Source of the DNA: an uncultured Eubacteriaceae bacterium
Lineage (GTDB): Bacteria; Bacillota; Clostridia; Lachnospirales; Lachnospiraceae
Length of the DNA stretch: 12,196 nucleotides
Assembly (NCBI GenBank): GCA_945938055.1
Contig: CAMEUH010000056.1
Coordinates: 1 to 12,196, forward strand
Reading direction: 5' to 3'
Shown: piece by piece, positions 7,401 to 12,196 of the stretch
Layout: each line of letters opens with the position of its first letter
Numbering within the stretch: position 1 is the stretch's first letter
Position numbers and translations under genes: made by a program
Notes under the pieces: model-generated
The model's database searches: none
What the model was told of the DNA's origin: nothing
What the model saw: only the letters and a program-made list of their open reading frames with translations

Positions 7401-8516
7401 AGCAAAGGGTTAACTGTTGCACAGATTTATCAGGAAGTTTCCTCAAAGATGACGACAGAGTCTACTGCTGTTAAGGTTACAATTGACGGTGTTGAAATGG
7501 ATATTAAAGTTGTTGATAATGTTGAGCCGGTAACGTATGAAAATCTTATGGATATCTCGTTTGCTGTAAGCGAAACAGATGATGATGGAGATAAGGTAAC
7601 GAATGACTATAAACTGAGTGATTTTGCAAAACTTCAGGTTGAAGATGGTGTAACTTCAATTAGTCGTGAAAATCAGACAAGATATATTACGGTAACAGCC
7701 AATGTAGAAGAAGGATATAATACTACATTATTAACAAGACAGTTAGAACCGCTTCTTAAGGAATATCAGGAGAATGGGCTTCCTTCCGGATGCAATTTTG
7801 ATATTGGTGGTGAATATGATACGGTTAATGAAATGGTAGGGCAGATGGCACTGGTTATGCTCCTTGGTGTTGCATTTATTTACCTTGTAATGGTAGCACA
7901 GTTCCAGAGCTTGCTTAGTCCGTTTATTGTATTATTTACCATCCCATTGGCATTTACAGGTGGATTCCTTGCATTATGGCTGACGGGTGAACCTTTATCA
8001 ATGATGGCTCTGATGGGCTTTGTAGTGCTTCTTGGTACAGTTGTTAATAATGGTATTGTTTTCGTTGATTATACCAATCAGCTTCGTATGGGAGGACTTG
8101 AGAGAAGAACAGCACTTGTTGTAACAGGAAAGACACGTATGCGTCCGATTCTTATGACGGCCCTGACAACAATTCTTGCCATGACATATCTGATTTTTGG
8201 AGATGATATGGGTAGCCAGATGGGAAGAGGAATGGCACTCGTTATCGTAGGTGGCCTTGCATATGCAACACTGATGACACTTTATATTATTCCTGTAATG
8301 TATGACATTCTGTTTAAGAAGGCACCGCTTCAGGTAGATGTTGGTTCGGAGAACCTTGATGATATGCCTGATGATGCCGCGGAATATATGGAGCGTCTGA
8401 AAGATAAAAGCGTGGATGATACAGAGAGTTCTGTTAAAGTAAATGAAACGGGTTCTGATAGTGTAGAAGAGTCTGGAATTGAATTTATAGAAGTAGATGA
8501 TGACAGTAAAGAATAG
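4443..8516 (+). CDS. RND-family efflux transporter with a large inserted coiled-coil hairpin
   Basis: A 1357-residue inner-membrane exporter of the AcrB/HAE1-SwrC type, presumably proton-driven; its substrate is unknown. TM1 is at about 11-28, TM2-TM6 at about 594-748, TM7 at about 785-803 and TM8-TM12 at about 1131-1283. Porter loops are recognisable by LPEISMPYLMTIVTYPGASP (35-54) and, in the second half, MTSNQLEAMVNYPEETTRED (813-832). TM4 carries GIGMLVDNSIVVIENIYR (660-677) with D666; TM10 carries GTVVNNGIVFVDYTNQ (1198-1213). The protein is about 300 residues longer than AcrB. The excess is a heptad-repeat insert at about 205-455, with a proline-rich turn at 318-324, and a highly acidic C-terminal tail (about 1298-1357). 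AGAGGAG lies 5 bases before the ATG. It has its own promoter, and no adaptor or outer-membrane channel gene is beside it. Family membership is certain; the cargo is not. Confidence 0.93.
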   Translation: MSKLSVKKPFTVLVMVIVMLLLGGVSLSKMKLDLLPEISMPYLMTIVTYPGASPEKVESQVCEPLESVLGTVSGVKNVMSVANENYGIVQLEFQDDTNMDSAMVRVSSAIDSIEEVLPEECGTPSIIEISTDMMATQYLAIAYEGMDIEELSKFVEEKITPQIERQDGVANVSSLGLIEKSIQVELDKEKIDALNDKILAKTNDAFADALEDLDEAKKQLLDAQGELDDGKKELIDGKKEIEDGRQELWENWMKWGMSVDELALAKQELEKQEAEAYQKFAQVTEALDQLAAQQAQLTNQQAQLQTLETAIASLKASMPPDPDLEIYQQMKVTLDQYEAEVSALKVEIQVTESIIANYKQFLDASGVDYKDIEAAKLKASAEFGAAKAKIAAGETALESAKKQLESADDQLDDAEKKLDDGWDSIKDGQKQIDDGWESYEEGLKQYEKTKKETLRSANADSLLSLSTLSGLIYAQNFSMPAGYVDDKDDNSWLVKVGDNYESVEELSGIVLCHIDDIGDIRLSDVATVTVIDNSAETYARLNGEQAVILSVFKSSTAGTNDISKLCKKLITELEDQYEGLKILILMDQGDYINLIVKSVLQSMVLGAILAIVILAIFLKDVLPTIVVAISIPLSVLTALVAMYFSGISLNMMSLSGLALGIGMLVDNSIVVIENIYRLRSRGISAPRAAVAGAKQVSGAVMASTLTTVCVFLPMIYTTGMVRELMMPMCLTIIFCLLASLLIAMTVVPASGSTLLRKSKSKEHPWFDKVQELYGKSLEFCLKVKIVPLMLAIGLLVFSIWQVLRMGIVIIPEMTSNQLEAMVNYPEETTREDAYAKTDALMNRFLEIDGVGSIGIMSGNGTNLISSMAAVSEDDYLTYSIMITTENENAGKGEIDAIVSEMNKAASEILNDSESEFTVSTGMSEMSTMLGSGLSLNIYGTDLDELLNVSEEVMDIVATVPGYIDISNGQETSDPVLHVVLDKDLAMSKGLTVAQIYQEVSSKMTTESTAVKVTIDGVEMDIKVVDNVEPVTYENLMDISFAVSETDDDGDKVTNDYKLSDFAKLQVEDGVTSISRENQTRYITVTANVEEGYNTTLLTRQLEPLLKEYQENGLPSGCNFDIGGEYDTVNEMVGQMALVMLLGVAFIYLVMVAQFQSLLSPFIVLFTIPLAFTGGFLALWLTGEPLSMMALMGFVVLLGTVVNNGIVFVDYTNQLRMGGLERRTALVVTGKTRMRPILMTALTTILAMTYLIFGDDMGSQMGRGMALVIVGGLAYATLMTLYIIPVMYDILFKKAPLQVDVGSENLDDMPDDAAEYMERLKDKSVDDTESSVKVNETGSDSVEESGIEFIEVDDDSKE
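5037..5807 (+). other. Coiled-coil insert region within the RND gene, with 21-base-period coding repeats
   Basis: Residues 199-455 of the exporter. The rising arm shows hydrophobic residues every seventh place: L199, F206, L213, L220, L227, L234, I241, L248, W255. It includes heptads LDDGKKE, LIDGKKE and IEDGRQE. MPPDPDL (318-324) breaks the helix. The returning arm keeps phase from about I390 to Y446, with LESAKKQ, LESADDQ, LDDAEKK, LDDGWDS, IKDGQKQ, IDDGWES and YEEGLKQ. At DNA level the densest repeats are at about 5121-5184 and 5610-5798. The xDG heptads resemble those of YhgE/Pip-type proteins. The reading is an antiparallel coiled-coil hairpin on the outer face; fold and role are inferred. 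Confidence 0.8.
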
Positions 8517-8542
8517 ACCTGTAAAATCCTTTTTGATGATTG

Positions 8543-8552
8543 TGTAATTACA
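8543..8552. promoter_or_regulatory. Perfect 10-base palindrome upstream of the second promoter
   Basis: TGTAATTACA lies 12 bases ahead of the -35 box at 8564, where an activator or repressor could bind. It is short and AT-rich, so this is only a candidate site. Confidence 0.2.
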
Positions 8553-8563
8553 TGAAATTTTAT

Positions 8564-8592
8564 TTGCACTGATATGATATTTAGGGTATTAT
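8564..8592 (+). promoter_or_regulatory. Sigma-A-type promoter for the 116-residue protein and the binding-protein gene
   Basis: TTGCAC (8564-8569) and TATTAT (8587-8592) have a 17-base spacer. Transcription would start near 8599, leaving a leader of about 60 bases before ATG 8660. No T-box (no AGGGTGG-type antiterminator element) or other riboswitch motif is recognisable in the leader. No clear terminator separates this promoter from the RND gene, so some read-through from upstream is possible. Confidence 0.65.
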
Positions 8593-8659
8593 TTATTATA
8601 TAAGTACAACCAAATAAATTTAGGATAAGAACACATGAAGAGTTCAGTAGGAGGAATTA

Positions 8660-9010
8660 ATGGAAAAGAAAATGGATTTAGAATATGAAATTGACACAAC
8701 AAAGAAGCGAATCGCCGAATTAATGCAGCGTATTCGTGAGTATAAGCAATTTCATCCACAGTATAAAAATGACGGGGTATATAAATCAATGTCAGCGGAA
8801 GTAGCTCACTTGCAGAGCAAGATGGTTAAATTGAAGCAGACGAGAAAAGTTACGGTTTCTGCCATGAAACAGCTTCGTTGGAAGATTTTTACGGAATTAG
8901 TCGCAGAAAAGATTGGACAAGACGAGACAGATGAACTGATAAAGCAGTCAAAGGAGCAGATGAAACAGTATCAGTATGATGTTCGAACAAGGACATTCCG
9001 AAAGAAATAA
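8660..9010 (+). CDS. Uncharacterised small helical basic protein
   Basis: I do not recognise this 116-residue protein. It is almost entirely predictable as helix. Residues 1-30 form a charged amphipathic stretch (DTTKKRIAELMQRIREY). A break around FHPQYKNDG (31-39) follows, then a second lysine-rich helix (about 42-85, including SAEVAHLQSKMVKLKQTRK). The C-terminal helix and tail are strongly basic, ending RTRTFRKK. There is no cysteine, membrane segment, signal peptide or visible catalytic motif. It is rich in K, R and Q and could bind nucleic acid or self-associate, but that is a guess. AGGAGG at 8649-8654 is 5 bases before the ATG, an excellent start. The next gene begins 48 bases after its stop with no terminator between, so it is probably cotranscribed with the lipoprotein gene. 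Confidence 0.8.
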   Translation: MEKKMDLEYEIDTTKKRIAELMQRIREYKQFHPQYKNDGVYKSMSAEVAHLQSKMVKLKQTRKVTVSAMKQLRWKIFTELVAEKIGQDETDELIKQSKEQMKQYQYDVRTRTFRKK

Positions 9011-9058
9011 TTTGTTACGGGAAATGCTTATATGATAACATTTTGGAGGCTTATGAAA

Positions 9059-10069
9059 ATGAAAAAAAGAATTTTAGCGATGACTATGGTAGCTGCAATG
9101 GTCATGACAATGCTTTGCGCATGTGGAAGTAAGGATGCAGCAGCGAAAGGTGATTCTTATGTGATTGGTATTTCACAGTTTGCAGAGCATGGTTCTCTGG
9201 ATAACTGCCGCGAAGGCTTTTTAGCAGGACTTGCAGAGGCAGGAATTGTGGAAGGACAGAATCTTACAGTTATCTATGACAATGCACAGGCAGACCCGGC
9301 AACGGCAAGTACGATTGCCGACAGCTTTGTATCACAGAAAGTAAATTTGATCTGTGGTATTGCAACGCCAAGTGCCATGACAGCATATAATGCATGCCTG
9401 AATAATGATATTCCTGTTATTTATACGGCAGTTTCAGACCCGGTTGCATCAGGTCTTGCCAAGGAGGATGGTTCCAGCGTTGGTAATATTACCGGTACTT
9501 CGGATTTCCTTGCAGTAACAGAGCAGCTGGAAATGATTCGCAAGATTATGCCGCAAGCAAAGAAAATCGGTATTATCTATACAACAAGCGAGACGAATTC
9601 CGTAAGTACAATCGCAGAATATGAAAAGTATGCACCAGATTATGGATTTGAAATTGTGTCAACCGGTATTAATCAGATTAGTGAAGTTGAACTGGCAGCT
9701 AAGGATATGGTGACAAAGGTTGACTGTATCACGAATCTTACAGATAACACGGTAGTATCGGCGCTTCAGACCGTTCTTGCAGCAGCAAATGATGCAAAGA
9801 TTCCGGTATTCGGAAGTGAAGTGGAACAGGTTAAGGCAGGCTGCGTGGCATCCATGGGTCTTGAATACTATGAACTGGGCAAGCAGACCGGTGCCATGGC
9901 GGCAAAGGTGTTAAAGGGAGAGAAGAAGGCTTCTGAGATTAATTTTGAAGTGATTTCCGAAGCAAGTCTCTATGTAAATACGGCGGCAGCAGAGAAGATT
10001 GGTCTGACTCTGGATGAGGAATTCGTAAAGGGAGCTTACCAGAAGTTTGATACCATTGTAGTGGAATAA
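9059..10069 (+). CDS. ABC transporter substrate-binding lipoprotein, TrpX/COG2984 type
   Basis: A 336-residue binding protein of the ABC_sub_bind family (PF04392). A basic start (MKKR), a methionine-rich hydrophobic core and LCAC (19-22) form a lipoprotein signal; C22 is the likely lipidated residue, with C20 an unusual neighbour at -2. Family landmarks: GISQFAEHGSLDNCREGF (37-54), DNAQADPATASTIADSFV (74-91), AVSDPVASGL (124-133), GNITGTSD (142-149), TTSETNS (175-181) and MGLEYYELGKQTGAMAAKVL (266-285). Start choice: GGAGG (9045-9049) is 9 bases before ATG 9059. The in-frame ATG at 9053 is only 3 bases away, and ATG 9032 precedes the site. Streptococcal relatives (TrpX) are linked to tryptophan or tyrosine uptake. 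Nothing here fixes the ligand, so no symbol is given. Its permease and ATPase follow, but behind a terminator and a new promoter. Confidence 0.9.
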   Translation: MKKRILAMTMVAAMVMTMLCACGSKDAAAKGDSYVIGISQFAEHGSLDNCREGFLAGLAEAGIVEGQNLTVIYDNAQADPATASTIADSFVSQKVNLICGIATPSAMTAYNACLNNDIPVIYTAVSDPVASGLAKEDGSSVGNITGTSDFLAVTEQLEMIRKIMPQAKKIGIIYTTSETNSVSTIAEYEKYAPDYGFEIVSTGINQISEVELAAKDMVTKVDCITNLTDNTVVSALQTVLAAANDAKIPVFGSEVEQVKAGCVASMGLEYYELGKQTGAMAAKVLKGEKKASEINFEVISEASLYVNTAAAEKIGLTLDEEFVKGAYQKFDTIVVE

Positions 10070-10112
10070 TGAGAGTGACTGCCATGGCGGCAGAAGAATC
10101 ATGACATTTGAG

Positions 10113-10170
10113 AGGACTTTTTGAGGAAGGCGTTTTGGAGCTTTCTTTCAGAAAGTCCTTGTTTTATTGA
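10113..10170 (+). terminator. Long terminator-like hairpin between the binding-protein and permease genes
   Basis: AGGACTTTTTGA (10113-10124) pairs with TCAGAAAGTCCT (10148-10159) with one G-T wobble. The stem continues as GGAAGGC (10125-10131) with GCTTTCT (10140-10146) through a one-base bulge and two wobbles, giving about 19 pairs and an 8-base loop. TTGTTTTATT follows. This should stop most transcripts 44-100 bases after the binding-protein stop. A small GC hairpin, CTGCC/GGCAG (10079-10093), lies just ahead of it. Confidence 0.75.
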
Positions 10171-10200
10171 AAGAAGAGAGAAATAATCTTTGGGTGTGAA

Positions 10201-10229
10201 TTGATTTCTTGCCTCAAATTGTTTATAAT
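10201..10229 (+). promoter_or_regulatory. Strong sigma-A-type promoter for the permease-ATPase pair
   Basis: TTGATT (10201-10206) and a perfect TATAAT (10224-10229) are exactly 17 bases apart, downstream of the terminator-like hairpin. Transcription would start near 10236, with a leader of about 28 bases. GAGGTG (10254-10259) then sits 4 bases before ATG 10264. Confidence 0.8.
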
Positions 10230-10263
10230 AAACCATACGAATTTTTTATGACCGAGGTGTTTT

Positions 10264-11145
10264 ATGACTCTTTTACTTAGCGTGCTGGAGCAGGGCATGA
10301 TTTATGCCATTATGGCTCTTGGGGTGTACATAACATATAAAATATTGGATTTTCCTGATTTGACGGTGGATGGAAGTTTCCCGATGGGTGCGGCAATAGC
10401 CGTGGTGCTGATTGATAAAGGATGCAATCCGTACCTGACGCTTCCGATTGCGTTTGTGGCAGGTGCCGTGGTGGGAATATTGACGGGAATCATTCATGTG
10501 AAATTAAAGGTACGTGACTTATTGTCCGGAATTATCATGATGACGGGACTGTATACGGTAAATTTAAGAATTGCAGGCAGAGCCAATTTTCCGATTTATA
10601 CCTGTCAGAACATTTTTGATAACAATTTTGTAAATGCCATCATTCCGGAATCGTTATCCGGATACAAGGTAGTTCTTGTAATTTTTGTTCTGACTGTCAT
10701 TGTAAAATTATTGCTGGATGCTTATTTAAAGACGAAATCCGGTTTTATGTTACGGGCAGTTGGCGATAATGATACCATTGTAACATCTCTTGGCGTGGAT
10801 AAGGGCCTGATTAAAATCATGGGGCTTGCCATAGCAAACGGACTGGTTACTTTAAGCGGATGTATGTTTGCACAGCAGCAGAGGTATTTTGATGTCTCCA
10901 TGGGAACCGGTACGGTTGTGATTGGTCTTGCCAGTGTGATTATCGGAACCAGTATCTTCAAGAATATATCGTTTCTAAAGGTTACGACCAGCGTGATTAT
11001 CGGCTCACTTCTATATAAGGGCTGTGTAGCCCTTGCCATCCGCATTGGTCTGGAATCCAGGGATTTAAAGCTGATAACGGCGGGAATGTTTCTGATTATT
11101 CTGGTACTTGGAAATGAGAGAAAGAAAAAGGTGAAAGCATGTTAG
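10264..11145 (+). CDS. ABC transporter permease, COG4120 (TrpY-like) type
   Basis: A 293-residue integral membrane protein of the LivH-like permease superfamily (BPD_transp_2), partner of the upstream TrpX-type lipoprotein. The family hallmark is FPDLTVDGSFPMGAA (30-44) following a first helix with GMIYAIMALGVYITYKIL. The ATPase-coupling segment is TKSGFMLRAVGDND (157-170). Also visible are ANGLVTLSGCMFAQQQRYFD (191-210) and a glycine-containing late helix GTGTVVIGLASVIIGTSIF (214-232). Multiple hydrophobic segments span the length, and a basic tail (NERKKKVKAC) should be cytoplasmic. The ATG is preceded by GAGGTG. The 3' end overlaps the ATPase gene by 7 bases, so the two are translationally coupled. 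It forms the membrane channel; the substrate is an amino acid or similar small molecule by family, not proven here. Confidence 0.9.
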   Translation: MTLLLSVLEQGMIYAIMALGVYITYKILDFPDLTVDGSFPMGAAIAVVLIDKGCNPYLTLPIAFVAGAVVGILTGIIHVKLKVRDLLSGIIMMTGLYTVNLRIAGRANFPIYTCQNIFDNNFVNAIIPESLSGYKVVLVIFVLTVIVKLLLDAYLKTKSGFMLRAVGDNDTIVTSLGVDKGLIKIMGLAIANGLVTLSGCMFAQQQRYFDVSMGTGTVVIGLASVIIGTSIFKNISFLKVTTSVIIGSLLYKGCVALAIRIGLESRDLKLITAGMFLIILVLGNERKKKVKAC

Positions 11146-11912
11146 AACTGGTTAATATAAGTAAATATTATAATATGGGCTCTGTCAATGAAATGTGCCT
11201 TTTTAAGGATTTTAATTTTCAGGTTCAGGATGGGGAGTTTGTTTCTGTGGTAGGCAGTAACGGCTCCGGAAAAACCTCTCTTCTTAATATTATTTGTGGC
11301 AGTATTGAGGTAGAAGAAGGAGATGTTATTGTAGGCGGCGTCAATATTTCAAAACAAAAGGATTTTGTAAGGCACAAAAGAATAGGAAGGGTATTTCAGG
11401 ACCCGTCCAAGGGAACCTGTCCATCCATGACAATCCTGGAAAACATGTCGCTTGCTGACAATAAGGGAAAAGCATATGGTCTGGCCCCATGTGTAAATAA
11501 AGCAAGAATGGATTACTATAAGGAAATACTGTCCCAGCTGAATCTGGGACTGGAGGATAAACTTCATGTTCGTGTGGGGGCATTGTCTGGTGGACAGCGT
11601 CAGGCAGTTGCGCTTCTTATGGCAACCATGACACCAATCGAATTTTTGATTCTGGATGAGCATACGGCTGCCCTTGACCCGAAGACTGCGGAAATTATCA
11701 TGGAACTGACTGATAAAATCGTAAAAGAAAAAAATCTTACCACTCTTATGGTAACACATAACCTTCGTTATGCCGTGGAATATGGTAGCCGGTTAATCAT
11801 GATGCATGAAGGAACGGTTATCATGGATAAGTCCGGTGAGGAAAAGAAGAATTTAAGTACGGAAGATATCATGGGTACATTTAACAGAATCAGTGTGGAA
11901 TGCGGCAATTAG
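11139..11912 (+). CDS. ABC transporter ATPase, COG1101 (TrpZ-like) type
   Basis: A 257-residue cytoplasmic ATPase powering the preceding permease. Motifs: Walker A GSNGSGKT (39-46), Q-loop RVFQDPSKGTCPSMTILENM (84-103, Q87), signature LSGGQRQAVALLMA (149-162), Walker B FLILDEHTAALDP (169-181) and H-loop MVTHNLRYAVEYG (H207). The DEHTAALD form, with His where most ABC ATPases have Pro, is typical of this family (the genes that accompany COG2984/COG4120) and separates it from LivG/LivF. AAGGTGA at 11128-11134 is 4 bases before the ATG, inside the end of the permease gene. It has a single ATPase gene, so it should work as a homodimer, unlike the LivG-LivF pair. The gene ends 12 bases before a MoxR-type gene. 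Confidence 0.92.
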   Translation: MLELVNISKYYNMGSVNEMCLFKDFNFQVQDGEFVSVVGSNGSGKTSLLNIICGSIEVEEGDVIVGGVNISKQKDFVRHKRIGRVFQDPSKGTCPSMTILENMSLADNKGKAYGLAPCVNKARMDYYKEILSQLNLGLEDKLHVRVGALSGGQRQAVALLMATMTPIEFLILDEHTAALDPKTAEIIMELTDKIVKEKNLTTLMVTHNLRYAVEYGSRLIMMHEGTVIMDKSGEEKKNLSTEDIMGTFNRISVECGN

Positions 11913-11924
11913 AAAGGAGTTTAC

Positions 11925-12196
11925 ATGGCAGAAATTCGTGATGTTAAAACAAACATTGAGAAAGTACTTATTGGAAAATCAGAGGTTATCGATTTGATTT
12001 TGACGGCGATGGTTGCCGGAGGACATGTTCTTCTGGAGGATGTTCCGGGAACAGGAAAGACTGTCATGGCAAAGACACTTGCAAAGTCTGTTGACCTTAA
12101 GTTTTCCAGAATCCAGTTTACACCGGATCTTCTTCCGGCCGATGTAACAGGACTGAATGTATACAACCAGAAAAATGGAGAATTTCAGCTAAAGAA
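11925..12196 (+). CDS. MoxR-family AAA+ ATPase, 5' part
   Basis: The first 90 codons of a gene that runs off the window with no stop. AAAGGAG (11913-11919) is 5 bases before the ATG. Residues 11-20 (IEKVLIGKSE) match the usual MoxR opening helix. Next come HVLLEDVPGTGKT with Walker A at 39-46, then RIQFTPDLLPADVTGLNVY (62-80), a MoxR subfamily signature. MoxR proteins are chaperone-like ATPases commonly followed by DUF58 and transglutaminase or von Willebrand-type genes; whether those follow cannot be seen. It starts only 12 bases after the ABC ATPase stop with no terminator, so it probably shares that transcript. Confidence 0.92.
   Translation, partial: MAEIRDVKTNIEKVLIGKSEVIDLILTAMVAGGHVLLEDVPGTGKTVMAKTLAKSVDLKFSRIQFTPDLLPADVTGLNVYNQKNGEFQLK

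Noticed and set aside
8593..8659. Search for a T-box or riboswitch ahead of the TrpX-type transporter
   Set aside because: Streptococcal relatives can be T-box controlled, but the leader here is only about 60 bases and lacks the AGGGTGG-type element; none was seen at 10070-10263 either.
8635..8688. A possible 17-codon leader peptide starting at ATG 8635, overlapping the 116-residue gene out of frame
   Set aside because: There is no ribosome binding site before it, no run of regulatory codons such as Trp, and no attenuator hairpin after it.
9012..9036. TTGTTA and TATGAT as a separate promoter for the binding-protein gene
   Set aside because: The spacer is only 13 bases, too short for a sigma-A promoter, and the better promoter at 8564 already covers the gene.
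9032..9058. Upstream start ATG 9032 (or 9053) for the binding lipoprotein
   Set aside because: ATG 9032 precedes the GGAGG site and 9053 is only 3 bases after it; ATG 9059 has good spacing and gives a compact lipoprotein signal peptide.

Overview
The window looks like chromosomal DNA of a low-to-mid GC Gram-positive Clostridia member, plausibly a Lachnospiraceae-type gut anaerobe. This rests on strong AGGAGG/AGGTG ribosome binding sites, AT-rich consensus promoters, a lipoprotein signal peptide and the family types present. The lineage is an inference; no rRNA or other marker gene is present. Every convincing gene is on the + strand, and there is no sign of a prophage, insertion sequence, CRISPR array or tRNA.

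Layout. (1) 1-4234: a branched-chain amino-acid-type ABC importer. It comprises the 3' part of a LivJ/K-like binding protein, a 163-base gap (from its stop to the livH start) holding two large hairpins, then livH-livM-livG-livF with overlapping or abutting junctions. A GNRA-loop hairpin at 4266-4289 probably ends this unit. (2) 4370-8516: a separately promoted, monocistronic-looking gene for a 1357-residue RND (AcrB/SwrC-like) exporter. A heptad-repeat coiled-coil hairpin of about 250 residues is inserted into its first extracytoplasmic loop. (3) 8564-10170: a promoter, an unrecognised 116-residue helical basic protein, and a lipoprotein binding protein of the TrpX/COG2984 type, closed by a long terminator-like hairpin. 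(4) 10201-11912: a second promoter with a perfect TATAAT drives the matching permease (COG4120 type) and ATPase (COG1101 type), which overlap by 7 bases. (5) 11925 to the end: the first 90 codons of a MoxR-type AAA+ ATPase.

How they work together. The window carries two importers built from related parts (type I binding proteins with LivH-like permeases). In both, the highly used binding protein is separated from the membrane and ATPase genes by RNA hairpins; in the second importer a new promoter follows as well. This would let binding protein be made in excess. The RND pump between them has no adaptor (MFP) or outer-membrane partner gene nearby. Its inserted coiled coil is the most unusual structure in the window and the best candidate for something not fully described: a pump that may carry its own adaptor-like hairpin in cis.
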